DNA of 64,000 bases from Quadrisphaera setariae. GTDB lineage: Bacteria > Actinomycetota > Actinomycetes > Actinomycetales > Quadrisphaeraceae. Each line of letters opens with the position of its first letter. Position 1 is the stretch's first letter. Location of the stretch: the NCBI RefSeq assembly GCF_008041935.1, contig NZ_VKAC01000010.1:62001-126000 (forward strand), written 5' to 3'. Below the pieces are notes generated by a model. The model was not told the origin of the DNA. It worked only from the letters and a program-made list of their open reading frames with translations, and searched no databases. A program made the translations under genes and the position numbers. Positions 34,484 to 42,498 of this stretch are shown one piece after another.

Positions 34484-34574
34484 GGAGGTGTCGCCTAGTC
34501 CGGTCTATGGCGCCCGCCTGCTAAGCGGGTTTGGGTGTTAAAGCCCATCGCGGGTTCAAATCCCGCCACCTCCG
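34484..34574 (+). tRNA. tRNA-Ser (anticodon GCT)
   Basis: A 91-base cloverleaf with a long variable arm. Acceptor GGAGGTG pairs with CACCTCC; the anticodon stem CCCGC/GCGGG holds loop CTGCTAA with GCT at 34520-34522; the T arm contains GGTTCAAATCC. CCA is not encoded. It reads AGC/AGU serine codons. Confidence 0.95.
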
Positions 34575-34583
34575 CCCTCCGGG

Positions 34584-34619
34584 CGATGGGGGCCTCGGCA
34601 GCTGCCGAGGCCCCCATCG
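34584..34619. terminator. Bidirectional terminator between tRNA-Ser and lipoprotein gene
   Basis: A perfect 36-base palindrome centred on CAG|CTG. It is placed ten bases after tRNA-Ser and 23 bases after the convergent lipoprotein stop, so it can serve both. Confidence 0.8.
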
Positions 34620-34641
34620 TCGTTCCGGGGCCGTCTGACGG

Positions 34642-36198
34642 CTACTGGTAGCTGACGAACACCGGGCTCGGCTGCTCCGCCACCGTCTGCTGCGCGGTGT
34701 TGGTGGGGGAGTCCTCGTCGTAGAAGTTCTTCCACCCCCACGCCAGGCCCTGCGGCGCACCGGCCTGCAGCGCCCGGTAGGTGGCCTCCTTCTCGCTCGG
34801 GGCCCCTGCGCCGTCGGCGTGCACGACGAACGCCAGCTCGTCGTGGCTGGTGTCCAGCGACGCCCGGCCGGTGACCATCGACGTCCTGAACTGGTGCAGG
34901 AGGAACACCTTCTGCGGCAGCTCCCGGTCCCTCACCAGCTGCGCGAGCCACGCCGAGGTCGCGTCGACCTCCGAGGCCGACACGCTGCCCACCTGGTCCA
35001 GGTGCTGCTGGCCGGGCTGCAGCCGCCACTCCGGGTCGAGCGCCAGGCCGACACCGGGCAGGGCGAGCAGGTCCTCGTAGGCCTTCGCCTGCTCCAGGAA
35101 GGTGGCGCGGCCCGGCTGCAGGTCCAGCACCACCTGCAGGCCGGAGCCCAGCGCCTGCTCGACCAGCGGGCGCAGGTCCTCCACGGGCGTCTCCGTGGAG
35201 TAGTCGCCGTCGGCCCCGGGCGAGCTGCTCGCGACCGTGGCGATGACCTCCAGCGCGGGTGCCGGCGGGAGCGCGTCGAGGCCGGCGTACTGCTGGGCCA
35301 CCTGCCCGGCGCGAGCGATGGTGGCGGTGGCGTCCTGCTCCCCGAGGACGCCGAGGCTCGGGGTGCCGGGGTGGCCGTACAGCGCCACCAGGCGCCGTCC
35401 CGACAGCGGCAGCTGGCCCCCCAGCCCGGCCGGGCCTGGCAGCTGCACCCCGGTGCGCACCACCGCCAGGCGCTCGTCCAGCCGCTCACCGGGGCCGAAC
35501 GCGTCGCCCAGGGCCACCACGGGCACCTGCGGAGCCGCGCCCAGCTGCTGCACGAGCGCCGCGTCCGCGCGCGGGTCGGCCCCGGGCAGCTCCACCGCCG
35601 CCGCCCCGGCGGCCCGCGCCGTCGCCACGGCCGGCCCGCTCTCCGGGCCCCCGGTGGTCAGGACGACGGCGGTGGGCGTCCCCTGCGGGCGGGCGCTCGC
35701 GGCTGCGTCGTCGTCCTCCCCCCGGCCCAGGAGGGTCGCGGAGTCGTCGGCGACGACGAGACCGCGCTGCGCCGCACCGTCCTGGGCGGCGCGCCCGACG
35801 GGCACCACCTGGGCTCCCAGGCGCGCGACCTCCGCGGCGCCCGCGTCGCCGGCCACGAGGACCGGCACCCCCAGGCGCTGCGCCGCCTCCGCCGCGGTCT
35901 GCTGCGCGTCGGTGTCGTCGGCGCCCACCAGCAACGCGCGCCGGGCGCTGGTGAACAGGGCGGCGCTGGCGCCGGCCGCGAGGGCGTCGGCGCTGGCTCC
36001 GGCCACCAGCGTCGACGCCCGCGACGGGACGACGGCCGTGGCGCTGCCGGACCCGTCCAGGGAGGCGGCGGCGCTCGACGGGGGAGCCGAGGGGGCGCCG
36101 TCTGCGGAGCTGCCGGAGGTGCACCCCGCCAGCACCAGGGCTGCCGCGAGGCCCCCGGCGGCGACGGCTGCGGACGGGGACGACGAACGGCGGTGCAC
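34642..36198 (-). CDS. Predicted lipoprotein of unknown function
   Basis: 518 residues from the GTG at 36198, chosen because it gives a short basic N-terminus, a hydrophobic stretch and a lipobox (LVLAGC), with GAGG upstream. The open frame continues 150 bases further left without a signal peptide. The first half has repeated AAEAAQRLGVPVLVAGD-like elements resembling cell-wall-binding repeat 2 units. The second half has conserved-looking motifs (LDLQPGRATFLEQAKAYEDL, GLALDPEWRLQPGQQHLDQV, VFLLHQFRTSMV, GLAWGWKNFYDEDSP) that I recall from uncharacterised actinobacterial lipoproteins; a TIM-barrel-like fold is possible. Function unknown. Confidence 0.75.
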   Translation of the reverse strand: MHRRSSSPSAAVAAGGLAAALVLAGCTSGSSADGAPSAPPSSAAASLDGSGSATAVVPSRASTLVAGASADALAAGASAALFTSARRALLVGADDTDAQQTAAEAAQRLGVPVLVAGDAGAAEVARLGAQVVPVGRAAQDGAAQRGLVVADDSATLLGRGEDDDAAASARPQGTPTAVVLTTGGPESGPAVATARAAGAAAVELPGADPRADAALVQQLGAAPQVPVVALGDAFGPGERLDERLAVVRTGVQLPGPAGLGGQLPLSGRRLVALYGHPGTPSLGVLGEQDATATIARAGQVAQQYAGLDALPPAPALEVIATVASSSPGADGDYSTETPVEDLRPLVEQALGSGLQVVLDLQPGRATFLEQAKAYEDLLALPGVGLALDPEWRLQPGQQHLDQVGSVSASEVDATSAWLAQLVRDRELPQKVFLLHQFRTSMVTGRASLDTSHDELAFVVHADGAGAPSEKEATYRALQAGAPQGLAWGWKNFYDEDSPTNTAQQTVAEQPSPVFVSYQ

Positions 36199-36356
36199 CC
36201 GACGAGCCTCACCCACGTCCCGCGCCGCCGCCAAAGCCCGCAGGTGGGGCGCTCCTGCTGCTGGAGCGCGGTCGGTGTTCGACCGGTGTGCGACCGGGTG
36301 GGGGAACCGGTTCGCGAGCACTCCTGACCGTCGGGTAATGTCTTCCACGCACTCCA

Positions 36357-36429
36357 GCGCCCGTAGCTCAACGGATAGAGCATCTGACTACGGATCAGAA
36401 GGTTGCAGGTTCGAGTCCTGCCGGGCGCG
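36357..36429 (+). tRNA. tRNA-Arg (anticodon ACG)
   Basis: A 73-base cloverleaf. Acceptor GCGCCCG pairs with CGGGCGC; the anticodon arm TCTGA-CTACGGA-TCAGA gives ACG at 36390-36392; the T arm has GGTTCGAGTCC. It reads CGN arginine codons after A-to-I editing. The 3' half is partly duplicated at 38424, suggesting use as an integration target. Confidence 0.95.
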
Positions 36430-36435
36430 CTCGTT

Positions 36436-36495
36436 GAGACAGCGACGCAGAAGGCCCCCGCCCACCACGGCGGGGGCCTTCTGCGTCGCTGTCTC
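36436..36495 (+). terminator. Very long perfect terminator hairpin after tRNA-Arg
   Basis: Two perfect 27-base arms (36436-36462 and 36469-36495) with loop CACCAC, starting seven bases after the tRNA. The right arm (GGCGGGGGCCTTCTGCGT) recurs alone at 38459-38476. Confidence 0.85.
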
Positions 36496-36530
36496 GTCCT
36501 CGTGTCTGTCCCGAGGCTCGCTGGGACCAG

Positions 36531-36593
36531 GAAACCTGCAACAAGCGAAGTTTCCATATTTCAAACCTGGAAAGCCTGCTCGTTGTAGGTTTC
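36531..36593 (+). promoter_or_regulatory. Nested inverted repeats, possible autoregulatory operator
   Basis: Outer arms GAAACCTGCAAC (36531-36542) and GTTGTAGGTTTC (36582-36593) pair at 11 of 12 positions; inner arms TTTCCA (36551-36556) and TGGAAA (36568-36573) pair perfectly. The block is A/T-rich in a very GC-rich genome and ends six bases before the start of a winged-helix protein gene, the usual place for an operator. Confidence 0.45.
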
Positions 36594-36598
36594 TGACT

Positions 36599-38386
36599 GT
36601 GCAAGGAGTTGACCTCGACGCTGTGGTCGCGGCCATGCGAGCCGAGGGCAACGACTTGGCGGACGTCGAGGCGAAGCGGGCCCTGGACGGGTTCCCCGAC
36701 TCCATCGCTGAGACCCTGTCGGCCTTCAGCAACACGCCCGGCGGTGGGCTTCTGGTCCTCGGCCTGGATGAGCGCTCCGGCTTCTCCTCGGTGGGCGTGT
36801 ACGACCACGTCAGGGCTCAGGCGGCCCTGGCGAGTGCCGCTCGGCGAAAGGTCGACCCTCCAGCCACTTTCACCAGTGAGGCCGTCGACTTCGAGGGTCA
36901 TCGGCTCGTCGTGGCGCGGGTCCACGAGGTCTCCTCCGCCCACAAGCCGTGCCGTGTCAAGGCTTCTGGCAGGGCGTACCTGCGTTCTTACGACGGTGAC
37001 TACCCCCTGAGCGCCGTGGAGGAGCAAGCGCTGCTCGCAGGGCGAGGCACCCCCCGCTTCGACGATGAGCCGGTCGCAGGCGCTGCCTATGAAGATCTCT
37101 CGAAGGATCTCGTCGAGTCCTACGTCGAGGCGTGCCGAGCGACACCCGGGCCGCTCGCGACGATGAGCGACCAGGAGGTGCTGTTCCGGACGGGTGTGCT
37201 CGTCGGCGATGAGCGCACGCCCTCGGTGGCTGGTCTCCTGCTGCTCGGCGTCTACCCCCAGCAGTTCCTTCCGAACATCGTCATCCAGGCATCCTCGGCA
37301 CCGCACCCCTCGGACCCTCCAGGAACCAGGGCCGGGGACGCTGCGCGCTTCGACGGGCCGATCCCCAGGATGCTCGACGAGGCGTTGCGCTGGATCCAGC
37401 GCAACACGCGTCGGCGCTTGCGGTCGGGAGCCGACGGTCACAACCGTGACGAACCCGAGTATCCGACCGTCGCCGTCCGTGAGCTCCTGAGCAACGCGCT
37501 CATTCATCGCGACCTGGGCCCGCACGCCATGGCCGAAGCGATCACGGTGAAGCTCGAGCCTCGGCAACTGGTCATCGCCAACCCGGGCGGGCTCTACAGC
37601 CTCACCGTCGACCGCCTCGGGAAGGAGGGGGTCTCATCGCTCAGGAACCAGAGGCTCGCCCGCATCGGCCAGAACGTGCGCATCAGTTCCGGGAACGCGC
37701 GCGTGGTGGAGGCGCTCGCCACGGGGATCCCGACGGTGCTGGCCGAGCTCACCGCGGCGGGCATGACCAAGCCCCGCTTCCACGACCAGGCGATCCGCTT
37801 CGCGGTGCAGGTGCCGAACCACACGCTCCTAGGAGCGGACGACCTGGCCTGGCTCGCGCGGCTGTCCTCCGCTGCTGACCTCAGCGACGTCCATAGGCAT
37901 GCGCTCGTGATCATGAGGCACGGTGGCGAGCTCACGAACCGAGCCCTCAGGGAGACGTTCCCCATGGACTCCCGCGAGGCGCAGGCCACCCTCCGCAGCT
38001 TGGTCGACCTCGGTCTCGTGGACGGCGTCGGTCTGGCGGGCGGCCGCACCTACCGCCTGGCTGCTCGGGCTTCGCTGGCTGGCGAGTCTCTTGCGCACAC
38101 GGACACCACGCCATCGGCGACTGCGACGGAGGTGGCGGTGCCCACTCCCCCCATCCGCGGGAGGCAGGTGGCGCCACGACACCCAGGAGCACGGGCGGAG
38201 AACATCGAGCGGATCCTGGACGTCCTCCGAGCCGGCGAAGCCACGGCCGCTGAGTTGGTGGATCGAGCGGCGCTGACCCCGAACCAGGTGTCGTACGCGC
38301 TGCGGCAGGGGGTTGCGGAGGGCGTCGTGGTGCGCCGCGGAGGCCAGGGACGCCGGACGACCTACAGCACTCCCGCACGAGAGTGA
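36599..38386 (+). CDS. AlbA_2/GHKL ATP-binding protein with winged-helix C-terminus
   Basis: 595 residues from GTG at 36599 (GTG at 36623 also possible); the open frame continues upstream through the terminator and tRNA and cannot be coding there. The N-terminal Schlafen/AlbA_2 domain shows VEAKRALDG, TLSAFSNTPGGGLLVLGLDE and AYLRSYDGDYPLS. A GHKL-type ATPase domain follows at about 285-410 (VAVRELLSNALIHRDLGP, LVIANPGGLY). Two helix-turn-helix-like segments close the protein. The family (COG2865) is described as transcriptional regulators and often occurs in defence or mobile regions. Its GC content is visibly lower than that of its neighbours. Confidence 0.85.
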   Translation: MQGVDLDAVVAAMRAEGNDLADVEAKRALDGFPDSIAETLSAFSNTPGGGLLVLGLDERSGFSSVGVYDHVRAQAALASAARRKVDPPATFTSEAVDFEGHRLVVARVHEVSSAHKPCRVKASGRAYLRSYDGDYPLSAVEEQALLAGRGTPRFDDEPVAGAAYEDLSKDLVESYVEACRATPGPLATMSDQEVLFRTGVLVGDERTPSVAGLLLLGVYPQQFLPNIVIQASSAPHPSDPPGTRAGDAARFDGPIPRMLDEALRWIQRNTRRRLRSGADGHNRDEPEYPTVAVRELLSNALIHRDLGPHAMAEAITVKLEPRQLVIANPGGLYSLTVDRLGKEGVSSLRNQRLARIGQNVRISSGNARVVEALATGIPTVLAELTAAGMTKPRFHDQAIRFAVQVPNHTLLGADDLAWLARLSSAADLSDVHRHALVIMRHGGELTNRALRETFPMDSREAQATLRSLVDLGLVDGVGLAGGRTYRLAARASLAGESLAHTDTTPSATATEVAVPTPPIRGRQVAPRHPGARAENIERILDVLRAGEATAAELVDRAALTPNQVSYALRQGVAEGVVVRRGGQGRRTTYSTPARE

Positions 38387-38423
38387 CGAGGGCTGCGGCT
38401 CTGCCCCTCGTGCGCTCCGGCGC

Positions 38424-38476
38424 CTGACTACGGATCAGACAGCTCCAGTCCGAGCCCTGGCGGGGGCCTTCTGCGT
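38424..38476 (+). repeat. Degenerate duplicate of tRNA-Arg 3' half and its terminator arm (att-like)
   Basis: CTGACTACGGATCAGA (38424-38439) equals tRNA-Arg bases 36384-36399, a weakened T-arm copy follows (CAGTCCGAGCCCTG), and GGCGGGGGCCTTCTGCGT (38459-38476) equals the right arm of the terminator after the tRNA. About 50 bases between are missing relative to the original. Duplication of a tRNA from its anticodon loop on is typical of site-specific integration; no integrase gene lies between the copies. Confidence 0.65.
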
Positions 38477-38724
38477 GGAGGTGTCGGTGGCGGCTCGACA
38501 TGGCGTTCAGCGAGGCGATCCCCCACAGCGGCTCGGCGCTGAGCAGCGTGACAGGAGTTCAGCATCGAAGGGTGGGGCCTTGCGGGGTGAGTCGGGCCAG
38601 TCCGGGATCGAATTCCCCCGGGGGAGTCCTGCCGTGCTCGACGCAGCCGGAGCGAGGCGGTGACCAGCAGCACGTCCCGACGGGGATGGTCCTGAGCGGT
38701 GGTGCAGCTGGTCCAGAGCCACTT

Positions 38725-38761
38725 CCTCCCACGCCCACGCGACTCGCGTGGACGTGGGAGG
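38725..38761. terminator. Hairpin in the gap before the CoA-transferase gene
   Basis: CCTCCCACG pairs with CGTGGGAGG, and CACGCG pairs with CGCGTG around loop ACT, with one two-base mismatch between. No gene ends directly before it, so its role is unclear; it may be a remnant terminator. Confidence 0.4.
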
Positions 38762-38916
38762 CGCCGGTCCAGGCGCACTGCTGAGACGCGCACCGCGTCG
38801 CCCACAGGTTTCTGTGCACTGCAGGAGCACAGAACGAGCTCTTGTGGTGAGCATCAGAACAGTGGCAGCCTGTGCGGGCAGGTCACGAAGGCGGGCTGAC
38901 GTCGAGGGGAGCCGTG

Positions 38917-40146
38917 GTGGCGCGAGCCGAGCGTGAGCTCCCGGCACCGTCAGCCGTGGACGACCAGCTCCCGCTGGCCGACCTCCTCGTCGCTGACTTC
39001 TCCCGGGTGCTGGCGGGCCCGCTGGCCACGATGCACCTGGCCGACCTCGGCGCCCGCGTCATCAAGGTCGAGCGGCCCGGCGCCGGAGACGAGACCCGCC
39101 GCTGGGGACCGCCCTTCGGCGCGACCGGCGCCACCTATTTCGAGAGCGTCAACCGCAACAAGGAGTCGGTCTGCCTGGACCTGGCCACTGAGGGCGACCG
39201 CGCCCTCGCCCGGGAGCTGGCGCTGCGCGCGGACGTCCTCGTGCAGAACTTCCGGCCCGGCGCGATGGAGGCGATGGGCCTGGGCCTGGCCGACCTGCGC
39301 CGGGCCAACCCGCGCCTGGTGACCGTCTCCATCAGCGGCTTCGGTGAGGCGGGTGGTGCGGAGCTGCCGGGCTACGACTTCGTGGTGCAGGCCCTCGGCG
39401 GCCTCATGCACATCACCGGCGAGGCCGGCGGCGAGCCCCAGAAGGCCGGCGTCGCCGTCGTCGACGTCCTGTGCGGCAAGGACGCCGCCCTCGGCGTCCT
39501 CGCCGCCCTGGTGCGCCGCGGGGTGACGGGCCGCGGGGGGCACGTCGAGGTGAACCTCCTCTCCAGCCTGCAGACCGCGCTGGTCAACCAGGTGCAGGCC
39601 GTCGTGGGCGCCGGTGTCGAACCCACCCGCGCCGGAAGCCACCACCCCTCCATCGCCCCCTACGAGCTGCTCGCCTGCGCCGACGGCCAGCTCGCCGTCG
39701 CCTGCGGCACCGACGGCATGTTCCGCCGCCTCGGCGGGGAGCTCGGCCTGCCCGCCCTGGCGGACGACCCCCGCTTCGCGACCAACAGCGACCGCGTCGC
39801 CCACCGCCCCGAGCTGCGCCGCGTGCTCGAGGAGCGCCTGGCCGCAGCCCCCGCCCGTGAGTGGGAGGAGCGCCTGCTCGCCGTCGGTGTGCCCGCCGGC
39901 CGCGTCGCGAGCATCGGCCAGGGCCTGCGCCTGGCGGAGTCGCTGGGCCTGGAGCCGCTCCTCGACGTCGTCGACGGCACCGGTCGCACGGTCGGCCGGC
40001 AGGTGCGCAGCCCCATCACGATCACCCCCTCCCCGCCCGCACCGCGCCGGGCGCCCCCGGCGCTGGGCGAGCACGAGGACCCCCTGCGGACCTGGTTGTC
40101 CGCTCCCCGCGCCACCGTCCCCGCACCGTCGTCCGAGGAGTCCTGA
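38917..40146 (+). CDS. CaiB/BaiF family CoA-transferase (class III)
   Basis: 409 residues from the GTG at 38917 (GTG at 38914 is adjacent); GAGGGGA lies upstream. Class III CoA-transferases move CoA between carboxylic acids through an aspartyl anhydride. Motifs are ADFSRVLAGPLATMHLADLG, ARVIKVERPGAGDETRRWGP, YFESVNRNKESVCLDLAT, and GVAVVDVLCGKDAALGVLAA with the catalytic Asp. Coupling to a glutaryl-CoA dehydrogenase gene by a stop/start overlap suggests a succinyl-CoA:glutarate CoA-transferase role; this is inferred from neighbourhood only. Confidence 0.88.
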   Translation: MARAERELPAPSAVDDQLPLADLLVADFSRVLAGPLATMHLADLGARVIKVERPGAGDETRRWGPPFGATGATYFESVNRNKESVCLDLATEGDRALARELALRADVLVQNFRPGAMEAMGLGLADLRRANPRLVTVSISGFGEAGGAELPGYDFVVQALGGLMHITGEAGGEPQKAGVAVVDVLCGKDAALGVLAALVRRGVTGRGGHVEVNLLSSLQTALVNQVQAVVGAGVEPTRAGSHHPSIAPYELLACADGQLAVACGTDGMFRRLGGELGLPALADDPRFATNSDRVAHRPELRRVLEERLAAAPAREWEERLLAVGVPAGRVASIGQGLRLAESLGLEPLLDVVDGTGRTVGRQVRSPITITPSPPAPRRAPPALGEHEDPLRTWLSAPRATVPAPSSEES

Positions 40147-41399
40147 TGAGCAGCACGCTCGACCGTCCGACCGCCTCCGCCGCCACGACGACCCCGGAGG
40201 TGGCCGCGCAGGCCGCCAAGCCGCCCGCCGAGCCGCGCCCGCACCTGCTGGGGCTGGAGGGCCTGCTCAGCGACGCCGAGCGCGAGGTCAGCCGCACGGT
40301 CGCGGCCTTCGTCGACGCCGAGGTGCGGCCGCACGTCGCCGAGTGGTTCGAGAACGCCCACTTCCCCCGCGAGATCATGCCGCGGCTCGGTGAGCTGGGC
40401 CTGCTCGGGATGCACCTGTCCGAGCAGGGCTGTCCCGGGCGCAGCGCCGTCGAGTACGGCCTGGCCGCCCTGGAGCTGGAGGCCGGGGACTCCGGCCTGC
40501 GCACCGCCGTCAGCGTGCAGGGCTCCCTGGCCATGAGCGCCATCGCCAAGCACGGCTCGGCCGAGCAGAAGGCCCAGTGGCTGCCCGGCATGGCCGCCGG
40601 CCGCATCATCGGCTGCTTCGGCCTCACCGAGCCCACCGCCGGCTCCGACCCCGGCAGCATGAAGACGCACGCCCGCCGCGACGGCGCTGGCGAGCGGGCC
40701 GACTGGGTGCTCACCGGCGCCAAGCGCTGGATCGGGCTGGCCAGCATCGCCGACGTCGCCGTCATCTGGGCCGCCACCGACGAGGGCGTGCGCGGCTTCC
40801 TCGTGCCCACCGACACCCCCGGCTTCACCGCCACCCCGATCCCGGCGAAGCTGTCGATGCGCGCCTCGGTCCAGTGCGACCTCGCCTTCGACGAGGTCCG
40901 CCTGCCCGCCGACGCGCTGCTGCCGGGCGCCCGCGGCCTGTCCGGCCCGTTCTCCTGCCTCAACGAGGCCCGCTACGGCATCTCCTGGGGCGTGCTCGGC
41001 GCGGCCCGCGACAGCTACCTCGAGGCGCTGCGGTACTCCCTGGAGCGCCAGCAGTTCGGCAGGCCCCTGGCCGGCTACCAGCTGACCCAGAAGAAGCTCG
41101 CGGACATGGCCGTGGGCATCGAGAAGGGCTGGCTGCTGGCCCTGCACCTGGGCCGCCTCAAGGACGCCGGCTCCCTGGCGCCGCACCAGATCTCCGTGGG
41201 CAAGCTCGACAACACCCGCACCGCCATCGAGATCTGCCGCGAGGCCCGCACCGTGCTCGGCGGCAACGGCATCACGCTCGACCACGCCGCCCTGCGCCAC
41301 GCCAACAACCTCGAGAGCGTGCGCACCTACGAGGGCACCGACGAGGTGCACACCCTCGTCATCGGGCAGCGCATCACCGGCATCCCCGCCTTCCGCTGA
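40146..41399 (+). CDS. gcdH: Acyl-CoA dehydrogenase, probably glutaryl-CoA dehydrogenase
   Basis: 417 residues from the ATG that overlaps the CoA-transferase stop. FAD-dependent acyl-CoA dehydrogenase motifs are complete: FGLTEPTAGSDPGSMKT, VLTGAKRWIGLASIADVAVI, RYGISWGVLGAARDSYLEAL and the catalytic Glu in VRTYEGTDEVHTLVIGQRIT. The ISWG and RTYEGT-type motifs fit the glutaryl-CoA dehydrogenase branch, which converts glutaryl-CoA to crotonyl-CoA in lysine and tryptophan breakdown. A broad acyl-CoA substrate cannot be ruled out. Confidence 0.85.
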   Translation: MSSTLDRPTASAATTTPEVAAQAAKPPAEPRPHLLGLEGLLSDAEREVSRTVAAFVDAEVRPHVAEWFENAHFPREIMPRLGELGLLGMHLSEQGCPGRSAVEYGLAALELEAGDSGLRTAVSVQGSLAMSAIAKHGSAEQKAQWLPGMAAGRIIGCFGLTEPTAGSDPGSMKTHARRDGAGERADWVLTGAKRWIGLASIADVAVIWAATDEGVRGFLVPTDTPGFTATPIPAKLSMRASVQCDLAFDEVRLPADALLPGARGLSGPFSCLNEARYGISWGVLGAARDSYLEALRYSLERQQFGRPLAGYQLTQKKLADMAVGIEKGWLLALHLGRLKDAGSLAPHQISVGKLDNTRTAIEICREARTVLGGNGITLDHAALRHANNLESVRTYEGTDEVHTLVIGQRITGIPAFR

Positions 41400-41439
41400 G
41401 CAGGACGACGAGGGCGAGGCCGAGAGCGGAGGTGCGCCG

Positions 41440-42372
41440 GTGGACCTGCGCTGGCTGAGGGCTTTCGTCGCGGTGGCCGAGGCGCGGCACTTCGCCCGCG
41501 CCGCCCAGGGGCTGGACACGGTGACGTCCAACGTCAGCGCCCAGCTGAAGGCCCTGGAGGACCACCTCGGCGTCCGCCTCCTGGAGCGCGGCCGCCGCAG
41601 CACGCCCCACCTGACCGCCGCCGGTGAGGTGTTCCTGCCCGAGGCGCGGCGCGTGCTCGCGGCCGTGGAGCAGGCCGAGTCGGTGGGGCGGGCCGCGGGC
41701 CGCGGGCTGCTGGGGCGGGTCCGCGTGGGGTACGTCGCCTCCGCCGCCGCGTCCGGGGTCCTCGCGGACGCGGTCGCCCACGTCGCTGACGGCTCGCAGG
41801 TGGAGGTCTCCATCGAGGAGATGGCCACCCCCGACCAGGTCGAGGCGCTGGTGGCCGGCCGCATCGACGTCGGTCTGCTGCGGCAGCGACCGGAGCTGCC
41901 AGCCGCCCTGGCGAGCACGGTGGTCCTCACCGAGGAGGTGCTGGTGGCCCTTCCCGTGCGCCACCGCACCTGGTCGCCGGACCGCGACGACGACGGCGGC
42001 GGTGTCCCGGCGGCGGCGCTGGCGGGGGAGCGCTTCGCCGTCCCCTCCTTCGGGGAGGCCCACGACGCCCGGGACGAGGTCGCCGCCGTCGCGCGGGCCG
42101 GGGGCCTGGTGCCGCCTCCGGTCGTCGCGGTGCGCGACTACCTGGCCGCCCTGGCCCTGGTGGCGTCGGGCACGGCGGTGGCGCTGGTGCCGGAGTGCTT
42201 CTCGCGGCTGGCCGTGCCGGGGGTGCGCTGCGCCCGGCTGCGCGACGTCTCGCTGCAGACCCGCCTCCTGCTCGTCCACCGTGCCGACGAGCAGGCCCCC
42301 GCCGTCCTGCGCGTGCTGGAGGGCGCCCGCGCCGCCCACCCCTCGGACCCCTCGGCGCCTGCCGAGGGCTGA
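41440..42372 (+). CDS. LysR family transcriptional regulator
   Basis: 310 residues from GTG with GCGGAGG upstream. The N-terminal winged helix is standard (LRWLRAFVAVAEARHFARAA, SNVSAQLKALEDHLGVRLLE, LTAAGEVFLPEARRVLAAVE). The effector domain runs from about residue 90. It follows gcdH on the same strand by 40 bases rather than being divergent, and may control gcdH, the transporter relic after it, or both. Effector unknown. Confidence 0.9.
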   Translation: MDLRWLRAFVAVAEARHFARAAQGLDTVTSNVSAQLKALEDHLGVRLLERGRRSTPHLTAAGEVFLPEARRVLAAVEQAESVGRAAGRGLLGRVRVGYVASAAASGVLADAVAHVADGSQVEVSIEEMATPDQVEALVAGRIDVGLLRQRPELPAALASTVVLTEEVLVALPVRHRTWSPDRDDDGGGVPAAALAGERFAVPSFGEAHDARDEVAAVARAGGLVPPPVVAVRDYLAALALVASGTAVALVPECFSRLAVPGVRCARLRDVSLQTRLLLVHRADEQAPAVLRVLEGARAAHPSDPSAPAEG

Positions 42373-42498
42373 CCCCCAGCGGACTCGCAGCGGTCGTGCA
42401 GGACCCGCGCGCCCGCCCGGGTCGAGAACGGCCGAGGCCCTCGGTGGCCGTGCCGCGGCGCCGGTGCCGCAGGTCGAGCTCGACCGGAGGTGGTGGCT

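Larger units (their letters stand above)
38387..38916. other. 530-base gap with tRNA remnant and hairpin
   Basis: No convincing gene; the short frames overlap on all strands without ribosome sites or recognisable proteins. It contains the degenerate tRNA-Arg/terminator copy at 38424-38476, a hairpin at 38725-38761 and otherwise lower-GC unassigned sequence. This probably marks the right boundary of the islet that includes the AlbA_2 gene. Confidence 0.5.

Noticed and set aside
35237-36598. Long open frame extending the AlbA_2 gene upstream to 35237
   Set aside because: It runs antisense through the lipoprotein gene and through tRNA-Arg and its terminator, with Arg/Pro-rich translation typical of a shadow frame.
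38424-38476. A second functional tRNA-Arg
   Set aside because: The acceptor 5' strand and D arm are absent and the T arm is disrupted; only the 3' half survives.
38588-38630. GGGATCGAATTCCC as the T arm of a decayed tRNA
   Set aside because: No acceptor, anticodon or D arm could be found around it.
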